Assembly (NCBI GenBank): GCA_029204225.1
Contig: CM055103.1
Span: 48,305,958 to 48,369,957, forward strand
Source: Diphasiastrum complanatum
Taxonomy: Eukaryota; Streptophyta; Lycopodiopsida; Lycopodiales; Lycopodiaceae
DNA length: 64,000 nucleotides
Direction of reading: 5' to 3'
Shown here: piece by piece, positions 55,500-64,000 of the stretch
Position numbering within the stretch: position 1 is the first letter of the stretch
Layout of the letters: each line of letters starts with the position of its first letter
Made by a program: the position numbers and the translations under genes
The notes under the pieces: model-generated
The model's database searches: none
Told to the model about the DNA's origin: nothing
What the model saw: the letters and a program-made list of their open reading frames with translations, nothing else

Positions 55500-55701
55500 G
55501 GCACTTGTAAGACAGGTCCAATATGGACTCACACATGTGAATAGTCCACTTGCAGCCAAACACTCAATTTGATCCTAAAAATTTGATGCTACCACTCACT
55601 TCTAGCTCGCCCTCTCAAAATTAGATCAAACACTCAAAAACTTGCTAATTTGGGTGTTCATTGATCATTCTCATATCCTCTTGTACTTGGATCCAATACC
55701 A
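55500..55701 (-). other. copia B leader and primer-binding site
   Basis: Directly after the LTR end ...TTTAACA the minus strand reads TGGTATTGGATCC (55689-55701), a primer-binding-site-like sequence that diverges from TGGTATCAGAGC after TGGTAT. The leader is then interrupted by A2 at 55499. Confidence 0.7.
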
Positions 55702-56531
55702 TGTTAAATTTACTGAATTTAGGACCTCAATTGGATCTAATATCAATCCACAAGAGGTGTTGGGTGCCAATTAGATAGATCAATCACAAATCTAGTGTCT
55801 AGAAATAGATCTAGATAAAATATTGCATCTAATCAGCAAGAACAACTTGACAAATGATCAATATAGTTCAAGAGCAGCCTCACACATGTGGAATATTGTC
55901 AGTATATGGACAATGAGTAGAGATTATAGTACATTACTCATTGATAGCATTCAATGCAAGAAATGACAGCACAAATAGTAAAAATACCAAGGTATTGTCT
56001 CAAAATCAAGATCTCTCATCAAATCCCATAATCACAATGATGATCTATATATAGATCAAGTACATTTAAACCTGGTATGCTGACTCAATAGGTCTGACAC
56101 ATGTGGGAAAAGATCAACCAATAAATGCAAGATAAGCTCCCACGTCTTTGAATCTTATCTTGGTGCCATTGCCTCACCATATTTTGCTTGATTTGAGAAA
56201 TTTTTTCTAACTTATAAGAACTTACAAGATCAACTTTTACTGATATGTTCTAGATATATACACATGTGGGAAGAGCCTCTCACACGTGGGAACCATGTCT
56301 CATTCACATGGGAATGCAAGATCTATCAATGAAATGGTGCCACCACCCACATGGCAATTTTCTACTTGACTCGCTTCCAACTAGTTTAGTCATTCAAGAC
56401 AAATTCAATCAAACTAATACTAGATGCATTTATGACTACCATCCACACGTGGGAACAGGCTCCACACATGTGGGATCAAGTTATGTACAAATCAACTTAG
56501 ACCTAAAAGCTAGAATTTGACAATTTTAACA
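55702..56531 (-). repeat. 5' LTR of copia B
   Basis: 830 bp, minus strand TGTTAAAATTGTC...AAATTTAACA. Carries several CACA(C/T)(G/A)TG motifs, e.g. near 56279 and 56444-56473. Confidence 0.85.
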
Positions 56532-57600
56532 TATCATAAGTAAGAAGACTATCTAAAGTTTTAAAATCGGATTCAACAAAAGAGTAAGATGGACCACCAA
56601 GATTTAAAACCTATTTCATGTAGAGTCAAAAACTCAAAAAACTAGTCAATATAATGGTAAAATATCAATTTATATTCAAAATAGAGAAAAAAAATCCACC
56701 AATTTAGCAAGGACATTGTGGTATACCACAATGGTCTTGTTGATTATCCAAGCTTCACTTAGCAGAAGAGTTATTTTAGTGACATTTTTTGTACATGAAA
56801 GAAAAATTAATGTCCATAGAAACTTGAGTTTCTCAATGATAAGAATAAATATATTCACATATGCATCCATCCATTAAGTTGATTGAAAAAATAATTGATT
56901 AGTTTGAAAGGTATTTGATTTTAAAAATCTTTTAGTTTGCAATACTTGAAAATAAATCTTTTTAGATGTGCATACTACTTTGTACTTGGGTCATCGCTAG
57001 CATCAACAATTAAAAGCTTGAATCTTGTTCAAGTTGGAGCTCGTTTGAAAGCCCATTGCATGAGACTTCCAATTTGTCCAAGCTTTTTTGGAACTTTCAC
57101 ATTGCTTGAGTTTTGCCAAGACGTGTAATGATTGTGTTTCAGTTATGTTTCAATTTTAGGCATAAATGTATTACAATGTTTTTATTTTTATCATTATTCA
57201 ATAAAAACACACATATAATCATTAAGTTATACATGTTGTCTCTAGATTTGTGAATTTTATTAGCACTTTTTAACAGTTAAAATAGCTATTTTGGATGTGC
57301 ATATCGAAGTCTATAAAACAAGGGAAAAAAAAAAAAACAAACCAATTGATGAACATGTTTATTGAATCATATATGAATTTCTGAAATAGGCATCACAAAA
57401 AAAAAATGGATTCATAAATTCTTTTAAATATGTAATCATATTGCATTGGATGGTCATCTAAATCCATGAGATATATGCCAAATAAATGATAGAATGTAAA
57501 TACTACTAAAAAGAATGTACATGAACAAATAAGAAAAAACATACCATTAAAATGATAAAATGTACATGAAAAAATCAGGGGAAAGAAATTTTTCAACAAG
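56532..57600. other. no gene recognised
   Basis: AT-rich with short poly-A runs; only short unsupported ORFs. Confidence 0.4.
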
Positions 57601-60600
57601 TTCAATCAATTTCATGTATTACACAATCTCTCATCAGATAAGTGAATTAATACTTGAAAACTTAGATATTAATTTAAGTTGTTTCACTTAGTACACATTT
57701 TTAATGACTAATGTTTAATGACTACAACAAATAATAGATAAGTCTTACAAAATCACAATGATTAACAAGAATAAAATAGGAAAGAAAATGTGACTAGGTT
57801 TTTGTTTGTTTACTTCACTATTTCATGTTAGACAATTTCAAAAAAATATGTCTGGTGACACATTTGCAAAAGTTAACGAGCATGAAGCAAATGCATAGTC
57901 AAAATCAATGAATTTTTAATAGTATATAGTAGTGCTTTATGTGAAGTTGAGTTCCATTAGCTAGATGCATTCGTTGAGTGCATATCACTTTTCAGCAAAG
58001 TTTTTTGTTTGTTTTAAACTTATGCATATACAATGAGAAAACAATGCACTAAAAAATGCGTCATATGGCACATTGATATAAGTCTATCAAATACATGACT
58101 ACATTTGATGTTTAGATAGAAAAATTCTCTAGTTGCTAAATGATTTTAAAGGGTTTTTCCAATTCACCTCTTTTATATGGTTATTTATGTGAGTAAGCAT
58201 TCCAAAAGCGCACATGTTGAACAATCAAACTTAAATGTTACGATTCTATCAAATTTTGTGCAAATATATAAGGTGTACTGGTTTAGAATGCATTAGTCCA
58301 AAACTTAATAATGTATTAAATGATATACGAGAGTAAAATCATGAAGTGATTTTAGCATTCAAAAACTAAAATGCTCCTGCTCTTTGCAGTGATAGTTGCC
58401 TTGCACTAGCAATATGTAAGCCTAATATATTCATTATAAATTGATGGAAAGGCCAAGCCAAGCTCGGGTCACAGGTTTCCAAGACATCTCTATTTTTCTT
58501 TTTCTTTTTGTAGAAAATGCTTAACCATAGATTAAGAATTTTATACAAAATACAAATAAAGAGCTAAGAACTAGCAAAATATCTAAGCCTATTAAAAAAA
58601 GAGTAGGGGGAAAAGCACCAAACCTAAATTCTCAGCTATTTTTATCTAGCAAAATTGTAAAAAAAAACAACTCAAGGACATTGCCAAAAACAATTTATGA
58701 AAGGATCATCGAATACTATATCGAAAACTCTATATAAAAGGGAAAAATAAATAAACTTAATATGGAATCTTGCAATGAAAAGATCACAAATGTATCTTTA
58801 AAGACGTAGATGACAGAAGAAGAAATTGCTCAACATTTTGATTTGATGTTTTGCATTCAATGCAAAAGTGGGAAGAGAATTTTTTATATTTAGCTTTAAT
58901 AGGAGGGGCTTGTTGAGTGCTTATGAAAACAAAGATTTTCATCTTGGCAGTTTTTCTCATTCTATAGACAAATCACCTTTCATCTCAACTACTTATGAGA
59001 TCCGAAAAGCATTATTGTAGTTATAGTTCTATTACTATCATTAAGATGATTCTCATTAAGCAAAAAGTTTTAGATGTATGCTCTACTTTCCAAAAAAATT
59101 CACAACAAAATAGAATAATAAATCAGAAAAATTATAGTTTAAATGAGATGGTGTTGGAAGACTTTACTATTAAGCTTTTTATAAAGCCCATCGTTTGAAA
59201 GTGTTAGCAAAAATCTGTCCACCAGAATGTGAAGTATACTTAGACATAATATATTTTATTATGTCCTCCAATAAGTGGCATGTTATGGAAGACTTCATTT
59301 TCTCTATTTGAAATGAGAGGTATTGTGTCATACAATTGAGTACATATAGGAAAGATACCTCTTATCCTATGATGTTTCTTTTGTCAAATAGAAAATATTG
59401 TCATGAGTGTTCAAGTTATAATCACCTATTCACACTTCAAAGTGATTTTTTTGTTTCCAATTACATTATGCTTCAATAACCTTTGTATTGATAATTGCCT
59501 ATTCACACTGTGGTTTTTTGTCCCCAAACGCACTATGCTTGAAAAAGCTTTGGATTTAGATGTAGCATGCTAGCTAATACAACGCATGAACATTGTATTC
59601 CTAAACTCGTAATAACAAGTGATATTCAAATTGATCATTGTGGATGTATTCATCTTAGAATGAGATACTACGATGTAGAAAATATAAATTTTGTTTGCAA
59701 TACCCTGAGTTATACAAGGCATAATTTGCAACTATTATTATGTTTGTGTTGGTCAAAAACTCATTAATAACAATTCTACAAAAAATAATCAAACATGTCT
59801 TTGTTCATAAAGATTGACAATAAAGTTCTAGGTGGTACGTGGCCATGAATCACATCTTCAAAGGTCAAATGTGTATGCAAATTCTTTCATTTTGAAAAAG
59901 ATATAGCAATTCATTTGCCCTTTATGTTTGCTTTGTAGTATACAAATGTTGAATGACCCTAGTCATAATACTTAGATGTGACTTCTTCTTTTAACAAAGG
60001 TTGTGATATACTAATGCATATAATGACCCTAGTCATTATACTTAGATGTGACTTCTTTTGTTCTCAAAGGTAAAAAGTAATGTTCATCGTTATGTATATA
60101 AACAAAATACATCAAACCAAAAGTAGATTGTCAACTAGAGATCAAGAGGTTCCTAGTTGGTACACTACAAATAAAACTTTTTTACTTCTACTAAACATAT
60201 GAAAGATTAGAAGCAACATATAGCATAAAAAGCATGAGAGTATTGTAGAATGAGTAAATGAGGATAACAATATAATGAGAAACCCTCCACTAGTGAAAAA
60301 AGAAGAAGCCTATGTTTAACCAAAAAGCCATAAAACATGCCCAACATAAACCAAGAATGAACTAACGGTACTATTTATACTTCATGATATAACCTAATCA
60401 AGCACTAAAATAACAAGGTATCAAATGAAAGCAACATATCTAAGTTCTGAGTAGATCATTGTTTTATACATCATAATTGCTATAGAATCCCCTATTATGG
60501 AACATAATCAATAATGAACCGACATCAATTACATAACATGATATGGAGCATGCTATGAATAAAAGCATAGATGGTGTGAAAGTTTTTTTACTACCATTGA

Positions 60601-61690
60601 CCATTCACATGGTAGTGCATGTACATTGTATCAAAGACTTAGAATGTGTCAAGATCATCAAGTTTGCAAAATATTAATGAACTCATTTTCTTTTGTCTTT
60701 ATGGTGCTACAAACAAAATAATGGAGCTGATATAACAGAAATTTGTCATTACTATTAACACTCTCAAATTTTGAAACTAAAACCTAATGAAGTGTAGGGA
60801 GATATATATTTTTTCTAGAATCTACTTGGTGTAGCATATTAAGAACAACTATCGCTTATTCACATGTTTTCTAAAATATACGTATAGAACCAAATCTTGA
60901 GTACAATATTTGGCTATTGAAATTTTATTTGAATGTGTTTCACAAATAGAACTTATGACTAAGCTAGAAGTAAGTTTTGGCATAGGAAGGTTAAAGTTTT
61001 TGGCACTAAAAATAGCCATGTTATTGTTTGGATGCATGCATCAAGATATAATGCTCTATATTGTTGTTGCTAGTAACTCTCAAACCAATATCAGCTCAAA
61101 ATCAAAGTGACAAAAGCATTTTAGCAAGTGAAAAGACAGATATAATCATCTCAAATCATTCTCAAACAAACAAACAAAACTTTACGCTAGTTATTTCTCA
61201 TAATCTCATTGGGCTTGAGATGGTAAGTCAATAAGAATCTAAAAATGATGGAGTCAACAAAGAACCTAGTCTACTATATAATCATGGCTTTAATCCTTTT
61301 ATTTTGATCAGTACTTTTGTAATTATCGTTATGTATATATTTTTAACTGATAATGTTCAAAATGATTCACGTTGAAATTGCTTTCTATTATGAAATATTT
61401 TCCGCAATATTAATTAGTATACATTGTGCTTTAAGAATTTTAAATTGCTACTTATGGTCGTTGATTAGTAGTGATTGAGCATTTAGGCTTTATCTCCATA
61501 GACTTCTAATTTGATTAGGTGAATGAAACTTTTGTTGCATTATCTAAGATGTTTTAACCATTTTCATAGTATCTGAAAAGAGTTCAACAATTTTGTACGA
61601 GCGTACTTAATTATATATTTCTAAAAATAGGATAGACACCACATTTTAGTGAATACACTTAACCTTTCAAATATATTTTCATCAAGAAAC
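57600..61690 (+). repeat. dispersed repeat R, copy R2 (longest copy)
   Basis: Left part aligns with R1 (44700-46400), right part with R3 (10300-11360), and the two partners overlap at the AAAATAACAA motif (60407), so R2 bridges them into one unit of at least 4 kb. It contains an internal short duplication around 59400-59540 (CACCTATTCACACTT / TGCCTATTCACACTG). It ends exactly where the C2 LTR starts. No coding motif recognised. Confidence 0.65.
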
Positions 61691-62420
61691 TGTGAAGAAT
61701 TGAAAAAGATTATTTATTTTAGATATAGGGGTCTTATGTTTTTTACATCAAGCATCTAGGTGTAGGATGTTGATAGGAATAATTTGGCATAGATGGCAAA
61801 TTATGCATTTCCACTTGTAATGCCACTATTGAGCCAAAATAGAGTAAGAGGCTAAACACGTGCCAATTAGAGTGTAGACAAGTGTAAAGCTTTTGTTTGA
61901 TGAATTCCAAGAGGTACGATTTAGAGGTGGAACCTTGTGAGGTCCAATAGGAAATTGAGGTGTGCTTGAATATAGTCCAATAGAATTAAGAGGTGCATGG
62001 ATCAATGGTCCAATAGGATCAAGAGGTGACAAAGTATGGTCCAATCATAGTTAAGCATAGTGGTAGCTCCTCATCTACTAGTATCATTGTACTCCTCATT
62101 TTGAAGCTAATTGATTTGGTGATTTTATGGATTTTGTGAGTTATTTGATTTCTAGCTTTCTCTCTCTACCCGAGAGCTCATGATCCTTTTTATCTCTCTA
62201 CCTGAGGAGAGCAGCTTGTTTTTACTTAGATTATTTTTTGAATACTTCCCACACGTGTGAGTGAGAGTTGGAAGTGATTGAATGCATGTAGTAGTGTGTT
62301 TTTGCCATAGGATCTAAGATTGATCTTGAATCTCAATCTAGTCTTGATCTTCGTGCATCTACACACCTTAGGAGATCACAAGTACATGTTGTGGACAATC
62401 CATACATGTGAAATTCAATA
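61691..62420 (+). repeat. 5' LTR of copia C2
   Basis: 730 bp, TGTGAAGAATTG to AAATTCAATA, with the primer-binding site directly after. The end is fixed by the solo LTR of the same family, which ends TTCAACA. Contains CACACGTGTG (62250-62259). Confidence 0.88.
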
Positions 62421-62432
62421 TGGTATCAGAGC
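62421..62432 (+). other. primer-binding site of C2
   Basis: TGGTATCAGAGC, initiator tRNA-Met type, immediately after the LTR. Confidence 0.92.
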
Positions 62433-63159
62433 CTACCTAAGGTTACCATGCATTTTGATCCATCTAAGTGAAAAAGTTTTCATCAATCTTGAGATAGAAG
62501 TTGTCAAGGCCCATTTTCCTAGCTATCTTGTTCAATCTTGGACCAAAAGAGATCAAAAGGACATTGATTGGGTCTGACCTGGTACTATACGGAATCAAGT
62601 GTTCAGACACATGTGAGGGACATCCAGATTCAGTTTGGAAGTTCTCTCTCATGCTTGATCCATTTATCTTGCTTGATAGCTTGTTTTGAAGTTATTTTTG
62701 TCTAGTTTTTGATGCAATTAGTTTCATTCCATTTGGTTGTGCCAATCAAAAGCTATAAGCTTTTGAAGAGTCTTAGGTAGGGCACCTAGACCTGGGTGGA
62801 CACATTTGGTTTGGTCAAGAGATTGCTTGTTTGATCCAAAATCACAGTTGAAATGCTTACCAATCTCATCTATATGTGATCTAGGCACTGTTTTGAGATC
62901 TTAGCCATTTTGTTTCATGCAATATCATTGTATTTGAGTCAAATCTGGTTTCTTAGTGTATTTCACATGTGCTAAGACTGTTTGATCCTAGCTTTGCCTA
63001 TACTCCATCATTTGATGTGAAATAGATCTTGTTTTAGAGAGATTTGTGTAGCTAGTGAGAATCAATTCACAAATAGTCGCAAGATCTTTCATAGGAGGAG
63101 ATAGTACTCTATTATTGGATCCTATTGATTGTTCATCATTTGAGTTTTCTTCACTCCAA
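62433..63159 (+). other. C2 leader
   Basis: About 730 bp of non-coding sequence between the primer-binding site and gag ATG; no supported ORF. Confidence 0.7.
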
Positions 63160-63594
63160 ATGTCTTCAATGGGTTCATCCTTGTTGGAACCAAGTGAAAT
63201 ATTGACCACTTCAAATTATTCAATTTGGAAAATGAGGATGGAGTCCATCTTGATCCTTCAAGACGTGATGGACATAGTTGTTGGCCTTGAAGAAGAACCA
63301 CAAGTTCTTCAAGAGGTTCAAAAATACAAAAAGAGAGCTAGGATGGCTCTCCACTACATTAAGATGAATGTCTCTAATGAGATATTGAGGGAGATAGGTA
63401 CTTGTACAACAGCTAAAGAAGCCTGGGATTGTCTCAAGGCTATCTATGAGGCTAAGAATACCTCTAGGCTTCTCACTCTTAGGAATCAAATCTTTCAAAG
63501 TAGCCAAAAGAGTGATGAGAGTGCATCTAGTTATGTTTTGAGAGTAAAAGATATTCATAGAGAAATTGCTTGTATTGGTGATTCCATCCCTTGA
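63160..63594 (+). pseudogene. C2 gag N-terminal part
   Basis: ATG at 63160 (MSSMGSSLLEPSEILTTSNY), then SIWKMRMESILILQDVMDIV, ARMALHYIKMNVSNEILREI, KEAWDCLKAIYEAKNTSRLL, ESASSYVLRVKDIHREIACI. Stop at 63592-63594 immediately after an internal deletion (GDSIP then stop). The ATG was preferred over the longer upstream frame because it matches A2 and J gag starts. Confidence 0.9.
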
Positions 63595-64000
63595 AGCTTG
63601 CATCCTCTATAGTTCTTTCTCTCTCTAAAGTTCTTTATTTACCTAAGCTTACCAAGAATCTTATTAGTGTTGGCCAATTGCTTAATAATGGCCTTGATGT
63701 AAAATTCAATGTTGATACTTGCACTATTAATAAGAATGATGAGATACTTGCATTAGGATCTAGATTTGGTGGCATCTATAGACTAGATCCAAATGAGTAT
63801 GTGAATGCTTGACTTTACAAGATCTTCTATCAAAAGCAAGCATCCTTTGGAGTTAATCCACTCGGATGTGCATTTCTCATCAACTACAAGCAAGGGAGGA
63901 GCCACTTGTTTTGTTACTTTCATTGATGATTACACAAGATTCACTTGGATATATCTTCTTGCTTCTAAATCTATGGTGTTTGATAATTTCCTTATTTTCA
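63595..64000 (+). pseudogene. C2 protease tail, pre-integrase start and integrase start
   Basis: KVLYLPKLTKNLISVGQLLN, NGLDVKFNVDTCTINKNDEI, GSRFGGIYRLD, a stop near 63812, then in another frame HPLELIHSDVHFSSTTSKGG, FVTFIDDYTRFTWIYLLASK (integrase core beginning, first Asp present). The protease active site is deleted. Confidence 0.87.

Larger units (their letters stand above)
61691..64000 (+). mobile_element. Ty1/copia element C2 (continues beyond window)
   Basis: LTR, primer-binding site, leader, gag start, deletion, protease tail and integrase start; further pol and 3' LTR lie to the right of the window. Confidence 0.88.

Noticed and set aside
60910-61110. 66-residue ORF in repeat R2
   Set aside because: The aligned stretch in R3 (10780-10980) has stops and no shared frame, so no coding support.
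62421-62432. TGGTATCAGAGC as part of a tRNA gene
   Set aside because: Only the 12-base complement of the tRNA 3' end is present, placed directly after an LTR.

Overview
The window is plant nuclear DNA from a repeat-rich, probably very large genome. It is AT-rich and has long decayed non-coding stretches, and nearly everything recognisable is LTR retrotransposon: at least nine Ty1/copia copies and three Ty3/gypsy copies. Host-like coding sequence is limited to two decayed loci. Conifer, other gymnosperm or fern would all fit; the sequence alone does not decide. No bacterial gene, rRNA, tRNA or CRISPR feature was seen.

Layout. 1-2533: 3' half of copia element A1 and its LTR. 2534-5100: AT-rich spacer with a decayed tandem duplication. 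5140-6659: minus-strand copia gag and LTR (family F), butted head-to-head against a plus-strand copia IN-RT-RNaseH-LTR (6660-9274). 9275-12700: a proline-rich ORF remnant and dispersed repeat R. 12715-25641: a large gypsy element (H) carrying a young copia (J), the pair being scrambled by a 2.6-kb inversion. 25642-27490: first part of an unrecognised protein gene (gene X), minus strand. 27900-31455: copia protease fragment, a two-exon pseudogene candidate (gene Y), short tandem repeats and a gypsy gag fragment. 31456-35901: minus copia E. 35902-37728: minus gypsy gag (M). 37729-38311: truncated second LTR of H. 38312-38664: second part of gene X. 38665-41650: minus copia D. 42200-43400: minus copia N. 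44228-44430: compound microsatellite. 44700-46400 and 57600-61690: further copies of repeat R. 46665-48803: copia C with a solo LTR inside its integrase. 49226-51328: small copia fragments. 51329-56531: minus copia B with a second A element (A2) nested in it. 61691-64000: plus copia C2, running off the window.

The parts can be tied together by junctions read directly from the sequence. Gypsy H inserted into gene X: the 5-bp target duplication CATGG is present at both H ends (25642-25646, 38312-38316) and gene X reads on in frame across it. Copia J later inserted in H (target duplication AATTC). A 2.6-kb inversion then flipped H RNaseH-integrase together with the J 5' LTR, and a larger rearrangement of about 25 kb separated the two halves of gene X.

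Transposon gene order is conventional. Copia: gag, protease, GAG-pre-integrase, integrase, RT, RNaseH. Gypsy H: gag, protease, RT, RNaseH, integrase, then an additional ORF before the 3' LTR. None of the copies looks autonomous: internal deletions, frameshifts and active-site losses are common. Several LTR families carry the palindrome CACACGTGTG, a G-box core, or its CpG-decayed form.
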